Shown here piece by piece: positions 36,160 to 47,124 of a DNA stretch of 64,000 nt. The notes under the pieces are model-generated. The model was not told where the DNA came from. It searched no databases and saw only the letters and a list, made by a program, of their open reading frames with translations. Source of the DNA: Moniliophthora roreri (Eukaryota > Basidiomycota > Agaricomycetes > Agaricales > Marasmiaceae); contig LATX02000221.1 of NCBI GenBank assembly GCA_001466705.2, positions 1 to 64,000 on the forward strand. The letters run 5' to 3'. A program made the position numbers and the translations under genes. Within the stretch, counting starts at the first letter, position 1. Each line of letters starts with the position of its first letter.

Positions 36160-36738
36160 GTGGATGACTTCCCGTAAGGATTAATTGCAGAAAATCAGGC
36201 AATTCTCTGCAATTTTTAGTTTCGGAATCGTTACCCGAGCCTTGCATCAATGGAATTTCAAATAAAATGGGTGTTCTAAATCATTCCATCTAGACGGGTC
36301 TCTGGACCCTCGTCTAGATGGTTTTTCATGCAGTTTTCGACTTGATTTGAAATTTATAGTGATAAGCGCGGCCATCCTACCTTATTATAGTATCTAGCTC
36401 CGAGCACTGGCATTCTAGCTATAGAGTATTCATCGTTGTAATGGAAGTCATTTTGTATACAAATAAGGACTGTAGTAGCTGGAATTGATACATGTACCCA
36501 TGCTTGTTACTGTACTTATATTTGTAGCAACTCAGGTACAGGTGGAATATAGCACCAACGATTTTGTGAGCGGATGTATCTCCGGGGATTTGCGTTTGCC
36601 ATCACAAGTGGGAACCACCAAGTGCGCGAAATAAATTTCTTACGGGAACAGAACTGCAAATAATCCAAATTTCATTTTTCATCACAACCCCGTCAAAACT
36701 GCTACTTTGCAATTAAATCCTTACGGGAAGTCATCCAC
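36160..36738. mobile_element. MITE, about 579 bp, perfect 23-bp TIRs
   Basis: Left end GTGGATGACTTCCCGTAAGG plus ATT; the right end is its exact inverse, and imperfect pairing continues into AATTGCA. It sits between parts of a sequence that is uninterrupted in copy 1 (AACAAAACTTGAACAC near 34,627-34,642), which marks it as an insertion. No coding capacity. The target duplication is unclear. Confidence 0.82.
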
Positions 36739-36745
36739 TTGTACA

Positions 36746-37118
36746 CTTTTTAATACTAGATTGTAACTTGAAAATTCTATGGCTCTGCGAGTGCCGCTCA
36801 CTCCCTAGTCGATCTCTAGCTCCCTCCTGGACTCCGCTGAGAGTTTCCGGGAAACCCATGCGTCCAAAACTCTCTCTGGATGGTACTTGCGGCCACTATA
36901 GTACTTGAGGCTCTCTTGAGCGAGCTCAGATTCGTAGTATGCGGCGGAAAACTCGGGTGTACTTCTCCAGCCAGCTTCCTTGATCCCAGACTCGGTGTCG
37001 CGAAGTTTCTGAGCGCGAATTTGAGGCCCCGAGGGCATTTCGAAGGCGTATGCTGAGGGCAAGTTGCCGCGCAGTCAGTAGCAACAACAGTAAATCTATT
37101 CAAATCCTTGTGCAACTT
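36746..37118 (-). repeat. Direct repeat copy 2, intact exon-like frame
   Basis: On the minus strand the frame is intact for 85 codons, continuing past SGRKYHPERVL into DAWVSRKLSAESRRELEID and a stop. A preceding CTCAG would serve as splice acceptor. It could be a last exon of an unidentified small gene or a gene fragment carried by a repeat. I do not recognise the protein. Confidence 0.4.
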
Positions 37119-37703
37119 CAAAGATCACTTACATGCTATAGGGCCCACTAACTGTCAAAATTCTGACACCATCTTACTGCTATGCTTATGGGCTAACAAG
37201 AATAGTATAACAGCCATGCCAATCCGAGTGAATGTGATAGAGATAGAGGTGGGGAAAGTCACTTCGCAACAGCCAGACTTTGGTATAAGCCCCTACCACG
37301 TTTCGCTCGCCGGGGCGTGGGAGGGTTGCTTAATTGAGCCTAGAGATATTATAGCCCTTCGCTATCCGCTGGTGGCGATGTTACGCAATCGCCATGTGTC
37401 TTTGTCTCTGAAGAAAAGCACTGCGAGGAAGTCCATTCAAGGATCGCTATACTACTCTTCAGAATGGTGATAGAGTATCAATATGAGTACGGGAAGGCCA
37501 TTCAGTATTTTTCTGATTTTTGATTTCTTTTCGCGCGACTTCACACGCGTGGACAAAGTTTTCCGAAAGGGCCGCTGCATGGTTCGCGCTTCCACCAGCT
37601 CCTCGCCTCTTTGCACTGCATACTTAGAACCCTGAATGGGTTTTGACAATACATATTACAGGCTTCAGAAAATGTAGATCCCCCATAATCATCCCGTACT
37701 CTC

Positions 37704-40033
37704 ATGTGTGGTATCACAGCTATTCGATTCGCCTCGCCAGATGCTGACAGAACCTCGGAGCTGGAGGTGCAGCTCAGAGCCTCCATAAAAGCCATGGATC
37801 ATAGAGGACCTGATGAATCTGGTACATACGTATCGGAAGATGGTTTAGTTGGTGAGTGTTATGCAAGATCGCTCTTTTCTGTTGACTTACCTGCTTCCCA
37901 GGCCTTGGACATGCGCGTCTGTCCATCATAGATCTTTCAGGCGGACACCAACCCTTACACGATGAGGAAGATATTCATGCAGTTGTTAACGGTGAAATAT
38001 ATGACTATGCCGCCATGCGAAAGGAGCTGGAAGAGAGGGGGTGCCTCTTCAAGTCTAACGTAGACTCGGAGCTTGTTGTGCACCTGTACGTGGCTGGGAG
38101 TCTAATTTTTGGATGATACTAATTTCAAGTTAGGTATAAGGTTCACGGTCAAAACTTGGTACATTACTTGCGTGGAGAATTCGCCTTCGTGTTATACGAT
38201 GCCAAACGCAAGCTGCTCTTGGGTGCTAGAGACTGTTTTGGTATCAAGCCCTTCTATTATACGGTCGTCAACGGATCCTTGATGATTGCTAGTGAGATGA
38301 AGGCTCTGCTTCCATTAGGATGGAAAGCTGAGTGGGATGTTGAAAGTATCGTGCAGATGGGCGACTACAATGACGACAGGACCATCTTCAAGGATGTCTA
38401 TAAGGCAGGTGAACTCGTTTTCAGTAGCCTATATGGTTCTGACATACGCTTCAGTTGCCAGCTGCTCACGTGCTCACATTCAGTCGCGCGGGACAACTGC
38501 GAATAAGATCGTACTGGGATCATTCATATCCAGATTCGAAAATCCCTGAGACTCGTTCTGTCGAAGAGATGATTGAAAAGGTTCGGGAGCGGCTAGTCGA
38601 CTCTGTCCGAGCACGTCTACGATCCGACGTACCCTTAGGCGTGTATCTGAGTGGTGGGATAGATAGTGCCTGCGTTGCCGGCATTGCCGCTTCGTTACTC
38701 AAAGAGCAAGATCCAAATGCGAAATTTGCGACGTTTACTTTGGCATTCCCAGGTGTGTATCTTCTACGAGCGTAAACTGATGGAGTGTATCTAATTACTT
38801 GATATTCAGGCCGAGAGGATCTTGATGAAGGTCCCGCTGCTAAGCGCATGGCCGATTTTATCGGGGCAGATATCCATCAAGTAACACTCTCAGAAGCAGA
38901 TATAGTGAACTACTACGAGAAATCCGTATACCATACCGAGTATCCTGTATTCACATTACATGGTTCTGGCAAGATCATACTGGCCGAGTTCGTTCGTCAG
39001 CAAGGGTACAGGGTCGTACTCACCGGCGAAGGTTCTGACGAAACCTTCGGTGGATACTCCTTCCTCATATTGGATTATCTTCGTGCAGTCGACGCGGCTT
39101 CGCGCGAGCTAGGCTTCCCACTTCCCGAAGCTTTCGAACTCGCTGCAACTTTGAAGGTCGTTGAGGGTATGCGACCACCCCAGGATCACATCTCTATCAG
39201 CGAGCTGTCTTTCGAAGATAGCAAGCTCGGCAAGGTCTATGCTTGGTGGCATCAGTACTCACCGAGCATGGGCTACCACAGGGATTGGCAGCGAGCTATT
39301 CACATCCAAAGTCCTGGACAAGTTTGGCTATCCAGATCATTCGTTGACCATTGCTGAAGGTCTCAAACCTGAAGCGCGAGGAAAGATGATCTCTGGCCAA
39401 TGGCATCCACTGCATTCTGCATTGGTATGCTTTTTCTCTCGCTCAAGCTTCTCTAACTGACTTGTGCCTTATAGTACACCATCACCAATACGATGTTGTC
39501 CAACGGCATCTTGAATTATGTTGGTGAACGTGCTGAAATGGCTGGGTCTATCGAAGGACGTCCGCCTTTCTTGGATCACATTCTCGTTGATTTTGTCAAC
39601 ACCTTACCTCCGTGAGTTCAGACGCGCCCGCACCTTCTCTTTAGCATTGACACCTCATGCGTTTAGACCTGTGAAGATGCGACCTTCCCTTGTCAGTGGC
39701 AATGCCGACACCTCTCAACCTCGACGATGGACGTTCACCGAGAAATGGATCTTACGCCAACCCGTTAAGCCTTTCGTCACGGAAGAGATCTACAAAGTGA
39801 AGAAGTCGCAGTACAACGTGCCTATATCTCGCCCGCAGGCAACTGACAAGTCCCTGACGCCACTTCAAGTCTTGTTGAAAACTAGACTGACCCAAGAGGC
39901 TGTAGAAGGTCTTGGTTGGGCTAACTGGACCTGTGTCTCGGAACTTTTGAAGGAGTATATCGAGTCGCCGGAATGCCAGGCGGATGGAGGCCTCGATAAA
40001 AGGGCACGAATCTTTGTATGCTTAGCTTTGTGA
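37704..40033 (+). CDS. Asparagine synthase (glutamine-hydrolysing)-like amidotransferase, with one frameshift
   Basis: Starts MCGITAIRF: Cys2 is the class II glutamine amidotransferase nucleophile. RGPDESG, VVNGEIYDY and GARDCFGIKPFYY follow. The ATP-pyrophosphatase loop YLSGGIDSACVAG is at about residues 265-277, and TGEGSDETFGGY and GERAEMAGSIEGRPPFLDH later. Exons: 37704-37851, 37902-38085, 38134-38404, 38455-38752, 38810-39424, 39475-39611, 39667 to stop at about 40,033. Exon 3 joins in frame only if the intron is GC-AG (AAG|GCAGGT). In exon 5, after MGYHRDW (about 39,288), one extra base shifts the frame from QRAIHI to SELFTSKVLDKFGYPDH. This is either a sequencing error or a real mutation. 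Basidiomycete members of this size may amidate metabolites rather than make bulk asparagine. An alternative C-terminus ends at 40,086. Confidence 0.85.
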
Positions 40034-40289
40034 TCTTGCAGGGCTATTTCAACGTACCTACTGTTGATATACCAAGTATTGTATAATCTATTTCTGTATC
40101 CTAATGTAATAGATGTGATACTAGCTAGAGGAATCGACTTATTTTGCGACATGTAAATGGACGGCATAATTGCTTAAGAGGAAGTGGAGGTGAGAAAAGA
40201 CATTTCCAAAGCGGGAAACCATCCGAGGATTTTTTTTTCTTTCACCCGCTACTTATCGAGTTCGTTGCAGGCTCACAGATTGCAAAAAA

Positions 40290-41340
40290 ATGGTTGTCGC
40301 ACGTACACAACCTTCATCACCCCCTGCTCAGAAAAAAAATCGCAGAAAAATGGCCAAGAGTGCCTCCAAACCTGCCAATCCATCAGCTCTCACAGATAGA
40401 GACCAAGATATGGACGGTCCTGAAGCTTCTATATCCAGTTCCATCACCGACATCCCTATTTCCACTGAGCAAGATGGAGACGACGACATCATGATCGACG
40501 TCGACACCTTTCCTCAATCCTCGGAAGTACCGACACTTCCACCCCTGGCCAATGGCGCACAAGGTCCCCTCAAGTCGGAAACCAGACGTATACCCATTCC
40601 TCCTCACCGGATGACTCCCCTCAAAAAGGACTGGATCAATATCTTTGGTCCTTTGACGGAAATGCTGGGACTTCAGGTCAGGATGAACGTGCAGCGGAGA
40701 TGTGTAGAGTGTCGGGTGCGAATGTATCAAATGAATCTCTCGATTACTTTCTCTGACATCTGCAAAACCCCCAGACGTCAAAACACACCAAGGAAATAGG
40801 CGCGCTACAGAAGGGTGCAGACTTTGTTAAAGCTTATGCTCTGGGATTCGATGTCAATGTGCGTTGTTCTTTGGTCACACCTCCGCTTATCCGGCTGATT
40901 CTTTTCTCCCATAGGATGCCATTGCTCTACTTCGACTCGACGATCTCTACCTCGACTCTTTTGAGATCAAGGACGTAAAATCATTGCAAGGCGACCACCT
41001 TTCACGAGCTATTGGTACGGCTGATTATTCGGGCGATCTGGATGATGCTCACTTGTCGTAATAATAGGTCGTATCGCTGGACAAGATGGCAAGACAAAAT
41101 TCACGATCGAAAATGCGAGCAGGACACGTATAGTTTTGGCTGATACGTACGTCTCACTCCCGTTCAGACCTCAGAGATTCATCATGTTTTCTCGATAGAA
41201 AAATACACATAATGGGCTCCTTCCAAAATATCAGGATAGCCAGAGACGCTATCGTGTCATTAATCCTCGGCTCACCGCCAGGCAAGGTGTACGCAGGCCT
41301 GAGAACGGTCAGCAGCCGCATGCGGCAGCGTACATTATGA
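40290..41340 (+). CDS. PNO1: PNO1/Dim2 pre-ribosome assembly KH protein
   Basis: Five exons (40290-40715, 40775-40858, 40915-41014, 41068-41146, 41199-41340) give 276 residues. An acidic, Ser/Pro-rich head (about 1-95) precedes [20 protein letters not shown], the conserved entry of PNO1. [20 protein letters not shown] and [21 protein letters not shown] follow, then the KH domain with [20 protein letters not shown] and [20 protein letters not shown]. It ends [23 protein letters not shown], diagnostic of the family. PNO1 binds the 3' end of 18S pre-rRNA with the nuclease NOB1 in 40S maturation, in nucleolus and cytoplasm. It is an essential housekeeping gene, 200-250 bp behind the Asn-synthase gene and convergent with the copper oxidase gene. 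Confidence 0.94.
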
Positions 41341-41516
41341 ACACCGGCAACGTGTACTAATATGATTTACATTCAATCTACACCATATCTTTACTGCAGA
41401 GACTCGACGAGGGGTCACAGCTAGAGATACATAACAAGTACTAAGAGACATACAGCAACAAAACGATGGTATAACGATAGGTGGGTATGAAACACAGCTC
41501 GACAATCGACTCCAGC

Positions 41517-43844
41517 TCAATTAGTTTTCGTCAACTTTAAGACGCTGCAAATAGAGAATCATTATTAGGCCAAAGGGTAAAAGCGTCCTGCTCACCTGGC
41601 GATAGCGGCCTCATCCACCGGTGGATCCCTGCCGTCTCCGCACATCACTCTGGCGCCTTCACTGGGAATACCGTCACATATAGCATGAAGCCAAGCGGGC
41701 CCAGGAGGATAAACCCCATTGTCGGGGGGACCCATGATTTCCAGCTTCTCATCCTTCCACGACGTCTTCAGATAGACCATACGCATATTCATATGGACTC
41801 CGTGGGTGACGAAGCCATAATCCAGAAGCGCAACTGGGTTATTGAACGTAGGAAGTCAGTCTTGACACGCAAATTGGGGATACTGCTTACCTTGCATCTT
41901 TGCGCCCTCCTTGCAGTTGTCCACCGAGACTAGCATAGGCTGTGCGTACCTAAGTGCTTGATTCAGCTTCAAGTCGCTGATCACAGGTCTCTGAGCGGCC
42001 ATATAAGGTGGGCTCAACCGCTCAACTCTGTACTCTGTCCTATAGGTGATCTCGCTTCGGTCGAGATTAGGATTGCTACCAGCGATCATGATATCGCCTT
42101 GAGGTGTGAGTGTTGCGACGCTGTGATAGAGACGAGGGATATCACTTCGAGGGAGTGCTTCCGTGGAGAAGCGTTGGCCGGCTGGTGCAAGAGGATCATA
42201 AAGAACTGGTTCGAATACTGGATTGGCTGCATTCGAGGCTCCTACTTGATCGCGAACGTTTCCGTAACCTGAGATCCCGGATCCTGCACCGTTGACAATG
42301 ACAATCTGACCATTCGGGAGGATGACAATATCGGGCATGAGTCGAGCGTGAGGCATGTGTTCAACTTTCCAACCCTTGCCGATTCCTTCTTCGCTGAGGA
42401 CCATGCGAACGCATTGAGCAGAAGCTGGCTCCTGAGAAGATATTTCCCAAGACGGTCGTTTATCATCGATAGTAGAGCCACCACAAATAAGGATTTCCGG
42501 AGTATAGCCATTATCAGGTGAAAGTGGAAGCAAAGCGCCACTGGCGGCCATCGGGTAAGAAACTCGCACGTCGTTCGGGAATCGAGGGAGACGTCGCTCT
42601 GTATGAGTCCTCCAGTCATAGATCATCGCGTCCTGGTTAGCCGCCATAAAAACTCTGCCATCTGGAAGCGAGAATACGATGGGGAACAAGTTTGCGCCGA
42701 CAGTTTCGCGAAGAAAGGGGATAGGTATAGGACGTCCGTTGGAACCATGAATGGATTTCGGTGGGAAATATTCAATAGTAGGGTTATTGACGGTGGCATT
42801 GTTGATCCACCCCCCTCTCGTAGAACCACCAACGATCATAACGCTACCATCAGACAGACGTGTCACGGTATTGTACCAGCGTGGACTTGCCATTCGGATT
42901 CGACTAGGATTCTCGTAGATGGCGCATTCGTCAACAGACTTGTATGGATGGAGCAAGCGGATAGCCTGAATGCCATTCGTATCGCCGAAGTCTGCGGCCG
43001 ATGTATGATCTTCCACCACAGGGTTTCCACCAATATTGACTAAAGTACCGTTCCCAAGGAATGAGCCACCTGCACAGAAAGAATTGGATGTTATGGGAAG
43101 AGGAGTTGCCTCGCCGATCTTCATATTGTACAATGCGGCCCAAGCTGGGTGACCATCAATGACGAGAGGGTTGTGTTCGACTTTATCAATGATCAAGGCA
43201 TGGTCAGAAGACAGTACCGTCAGTTGCATTGCCCCAACACCTGTTGACCCTTTCTGTGAGAGTGTCCATCGTGATGGAGCGGGTGTGTGATGAGTGATTG
43301 CGCGTGGATGAGGACTGATTACAAAGGCGTCAATATCTAGCAAACTAAATTTCTGTATTGTTGATCTGTTGACCAGTTTGATAACATGTCGTCCTTTTGG
43401 TAGACCGTTAGCGACGTAGATAACCTGTCCTGTGCGCTCGGTGGCTGAGGAGTCCCAAGTGTTGATTGAATCTACCAGAGACCCGTTGATGAAAACGTCT
43501 GCGGGCCCGTGGCGATTGCCTCGACTTCCGTAGCACTCGATGCGTGACCCGGTGAAGGCAAAGGAAACTGTAGCATCTGGTTCGTACGTAGCGCGCTTTG
43601 ATTTGGCCACATATCTTGGACCATATGACTTGTACCATGCTCCTGAGTAATGGATAAGCGGCGAGTCCGAATCGATAGACTTGGTACCAAGAGCGGCATA
43701 GTAGGGACTGAATGGGGCAGGTTTAACGGATTGCGGTGTAGTGTGACCGTTCCATGCAGACTCTGCTGCAAAGGCAACTTCAACGACGAAAAGAATGAAG
43801 AGATGAATGAGCGAGTTTCTTGGTAAACTACAGATCGAGGACAT
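41517..43844 (-). CDS. Glyoxal oxidase-like copper radical oxidase (AA5)
   Basis: Three exons (43844-41891, 41833-41596, 41544-41517) give 739 residues. The start MSSICSLPRNSLIHLFILFV begins a signal peptide; an in-frame ATG 69 bp upstream would bury it. Residues about 55-178 form a beta-rich N-terminal domain (YSGAWYKSYG, TFTGS-like SFAFTGSRIECYG), like galactose-binding modules. The Kelch/AA5 core follows with Cys257 (NSFCAGGSF) and Tyr324 (PRWYNT), expected to form the Cys-Tyr radical cofactor. Tyr573/His574 (RLYHSV) and His662 (GFVTHG) are the expected copper ligands. A DUF1929-type C-terminus is present. Such enzymes oxidise aldehydes or alcohols outside the cell and make hydrogen peroxide for peroxidases. 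Convergent with PNO1, 290 bp ahead of the UbiA gene on the same strand. Confidence 0.92.
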
Positions 43845-44134
43845 TGTACCAATGTTGAGCGTGAGACTCAGGTCGGGACGATGACGGCGAAGTTGAGAGT
43901 TGCGGTGTGACATGTCACACCATCGTTCTCGTGTTTTCTTTTCTTTTCTTTTGCACTCACGATCTCCAGACGCGTTTTAGACATTCGATATTGGACTATC
44001 CTAAGTAACATGTGGGCAATAATCAAATCCTTTTACATTGACAGTCAAGAATGTCTAATCTTAAATAGATAAACAAAACTCGGAGAAGATCACAATATAA
44101 AGAATCTCATGTATGTATACAAGATCTATGTTCA

Positions 44135-45251
44135 CTAACGACTCAAGACACCAAATCTTGAATTTCCAGGAAGAGTATTGGCCAAAAGTAGCCACATCTG
44201 CAACCCTAGGTGAGTATCATGGCTATTACAGGCATTCTGTTACCCACGTTGTAATAGCGATACGATCCTTCATCACTGAGGACATCTCGCTTTCTGTAGT
44301 ATCGCATACCAACGAAGGAGCCCACGAGCACGAGTGCGGTCGCACAAATTGGACCCAAATCCCAGAAGAACGACAATGCGATCGACCATCCGACAAGCAT
44401 AATCAGGATGTACACCCGAGACCCTTCGGGGTGAACAATGGGTAGAGTGTGTCTTCCTGATTGTCGGTCGCCGTCAACATCTGCAAAATCTTGCGCGTGG
44501 ATAGTGGTAAATATCAGTGCGCCGCTAAGGAAGACGGCTTGAATCGATATTTTGTCTAAAGCCATGTACGGAGCTAGTACTTTCTCGTCAGATCATGATT
44601 AGGATTGGATTATACCAAGTACTCACAGGCGATGAGCGTGGCTCCAGTCTCGAATGTTGTATACCCCCCAATGTTACAGACATTCTTCAGAATCGGACGG
44701 TGACTCAAGCCACAATCGTCGTGAACGAACTCGACTAACGCCAGGGCCAGGCTGACATACATAATTTTGGAATGGATCCAGTATGAAAAGGCCAGGTTGA
44801 GCACAACGAGAGTTCACCTCAGGATTGCCGCTTGTCTTTCCGTGATTCGTTTCGCTGGTAGTGGGCGCCACGGTTTGTTGATAATATCTTCGCCGGCGCT
44901 GTAGTTCTGATTTGATACATTAGCTTGTAACAGGTGAGTCCACACCCATACGAGCACGAGGGCCCATTTCTCGAAAGATGAAATAGGTCCAGTAACAGTC
45001 CCAAACGTGGTCTGTACCATGCAATACTCGTTCAGAGGTATGCCGGTCATGAGAATGACTTTACTTACGGCGGGGAGAAATATAGTCTTCCAGTCGGAGC
45101 GAGTGAAAAGGAATAAGGTATGAAGATGGTACACAAGGACCCTAAAGATTGCAATCGCTGTCAAGCTGTCGAGTTGCTTCTTGACTTCGTGCACGCTCAG
45201 CAGTGAGCACACGATGTCGACCAGATACGAGGGGTTCTGATGATGGTTCAT
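44135..45251 (-). CDS. UbiA-family membrane prenyltransferase
   Basis: From MNHHQNPSYLVDIVCSLLSV the protein has several hydrophobic helices. The two Asp-rich signatures of UbiA enzymes are present: VSNQNYSAGEDIINKPWRPL (NKPxRP form) and AQDFADVDGDRQSGRHTLPI (DxxDxxGD). These bind the magnesium-diphosphate of the isoprenoid donor. Helices FSYWIHSKIMYVSLALALVE and ILIMLVGWSIALSFFW frame them. About five exons; intron ends at about 44,205/44,244 and around 44,590, 44,810 and 45,010-45,070 keep the frame. It ends LPGNSRFGVLSR. Fungal members of this short type are often in meroterpenoid or quinone pathways, and some act as terpene cyclases. The substrate cannot be told. Same strand as the copper oxidase. 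Confidence 0.85.
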
Positions 45252-45734
45252 TATGAATAAGAGAAAAATGAAAAGTAGAAAGAAAGGTGAGAAAGGCAGG
45301 AGGTGTAGAGAAGAGGGGAAGTGACAACCAGCGATCTTGTTGGGCGTGAAATACAAAGTGACTACGTCCTTCTATGTTGTTATTTTCACTATTATTCTTT
45401 TGTAACCGTCTAATGGTGAACGGCCAAGTTTTGGATGTCCATCGTTCCGGTACAGGTACCAAATATGTGATCTCAACTCTTCGCTCGACAAGTGCCGCCT
45501 GCAGCGGTGCCTGACCTTGCTTGTCGAGTTAGCGGCAGACTCCAGTATGCGTGAATCTGGATGAGTATATAGGTATGAAAATTTCAGTAGATACGAAAAA
45601 ATGGACATGGCAGTAAGTTAGCCTTGTCCGTGACGAGGCTACAGTCGATTAGTATTACTCGGAAAACTCCGAACGCCAATGATGTCACTATTTCTACACA
45701 TCTGTAAGTACCATCCCTCGCCTTTTTATACATA
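45252..45734. other. Upstream region of UbiA gene, no gene seen
   Basis: Short minus-strand frames only, none with recognisable motifs. It probably holds the UbiA promoter and marks the right border of the gene island; repeat sequence starts at 45,733. Confidence 0.5.
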
Positions 45735-46009
45735 CTGGGGTATTTCAATTGATTCGGATGGCCTGTGACCTGTGACTTGTCCATCCGGACTCAACCATTC
45801 GGATGGAGGCCTGGCGGTCTGTGACCGCCGAAGATTTTTCGGATTTTAGCGCCCAAAATCAACCCAAAACTGCCAAATTTGGAAATTTTTTGATGGTCAC
45901 AGTCCGAGCCTATTCAGATGGACCCTCTGTGACCTGTGACCATCTGAAAATATTTGGAAATTTTGAGCTCTGTGATGCATGACCATCCAAATCAATTGAA
46001 ATACCCCAG
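45735..46009. mobile_element. MITE, 275 bp, TA target duplication
   Basis: Starts CTGGGGTATTTCAATTGATT and ends with its inverse, differing at one base (CGGATGG versus TGGATGG), flanked by TA on both sides. Inside, GGCCTGTGACC and GGTCACAG motifs recur on both strands. A TA duplication fits the Tc1/mariner superfamily. No transposase. Confidence 0.8.
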
Positions 46010-46024
46010 TATATCCATTCCTAG

Positions 46025-46225
46025 ACCCTACTGCCTAGCCCCTAACCATCTAACCACTAACCATGAACCTCTAAAGCCTAACTGCTAACCCTGAACCTCT
46101 AACTGACTCACTGTAAGTACAAACTCTAAGCAGTTGAGGGTAAGTCCTTCACAAGCAAAGAAACTTACCCTCAACTGCACTTCCTAATGCCTAACCTGAA
46201 CCCTCAACCCCTAATCTACTTCTAA
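46025..46225. repeat. CTAACC/AACCTCTAA low-complexity tract with a 15-bp hairpin
   Basis: Irregular repeats of CCTAACC, CTAACCA and GAACCTCTAA. Within it lies a perfect 15-bp inverted repeat GCAGTTGAGGGTAAG (46,130-46,144) and its inverse (46,164-46,178), with a 19-nt loop. It resembles degenerate telomere-like sequence but the unit is not regular. Confidence 0.6.
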
Positions 46226-46630
46226 CCCACCTCTGCTTCATGGGCTGAAAATGGGCAGATCACACAATCTCAGAAAAGTCTGAGTAATACTAATCAACTG
46301 TACCCAGTGTCTGTGATGGTGTGAAGCCATAATGGGCATTGTCACTAACAACCTTGTCAGTGCCAGTGTCTAATCAGTGGTTCTGACAGAACATTTATTT
46401 GGCTTTGTGTGCAAAGAGTTCTAATGGAATCAATTTCCACAAATGAAAGATCTTGACAAGCAAGGTGAAAGGCACTATTTCAATAATTTGAGCCCCTTGG
46501 CATAAGATTGGTGCAGGTGACTCAGCCAGAGTGGAGACAATTTTCAATCATTCAGTGGGTGCAGCAAGGACCCTGCTGGAACTGCTATGCAATGTGGAAA
46601 GTGGTGGCAATTTGGTGGGTGGGAATATGA
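46226..46630. other. No recognisable gene
   Basis: CpG-poor sequence without convincing frames or known repeats within the window. Confidence 0.4.
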
Positions 46631-46633
46631 AGG

Positions 46634-47050
46634 CTTAGGCCCTGTTTGGTGGCACTATAATGTGACCCATTTCCTTGCTGTTTCCCTGCAGTAGGTGAGA
46701 GTGGCAAGGATGCTTTTTTAGTTTTTGATTTTTGAAAATTGGATTTCAGACTTGGTCTTTGAGCTTGAGTGGGTTTGAGTGCCAAGCTTCCCATAGTAGG
46801 AAGAGTGGCCACAATGGCCTTGACTGGTCTCCTAGTGCTCAATCAGGAAAGTCTAAGAGAGAATAATGATATAGAGTATCTTGCTCATATTTACAGACAC
46901 CATATGGCTCAAAAAATTGAGGCCCAGAAGTTATACTATTTTAGCAAAGTGCAAAACTCCCCAAATGGCTTGTGCACATGCACTGGAACAGCTTATGTAA
47001 TCAGCCTTGAGCTTATCTGCCATTCCTCATCATTTCTTTCTTTTTAAGGT
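46634..47050 (+). repeat. Dispersed repeat R3, copy 1, with conserved peptide
   Basis: Begins near TTAGGCCCTGTTTGGTGGCA. The plus frame at 46,769-47,047 includes LTGLLVLNQESLRENND and LAHIYRHHMAQ. An inverted relative at 50,630-49,020, split by a Gypsy insertion, encodes LAGLLVLNQEDLKESTG and IYRHYIA. A further relative of the AT-rich part lies at 48,780-48,850. This may be a fragment of an unknown transposon protein. Confidence 0.55.
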
Positions 47051-47124
47051 CACAATGCCAGAGGTCACCTAAGGTGATATATTGGGCAAAGCAGTAGCCC
47101 ATGCAGTCAAGCTTTCCAGGCTTA

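Larger units (their letters stand above)
34440..37703. other. Repeat-disturbed interval between FAD-oxidase and Asn-synthase genes
   Basis: No complete gene was recognised. It holds a duplicated 385-bp segment, a MITE and a truncated relative, one N, and several short open frames (75 codons at 35,832; 88 codons at about 37,207-37,470) without recognisable motifs. CpG content stays high, unlike the flanking repeat blocks of the window. Confidence 0.5.

Noticed and set aside
46030..46110. Interstitial telomere array
   Set aside because: CCTAACC-like words are irregular and interrupted; no consistent repeat unit.
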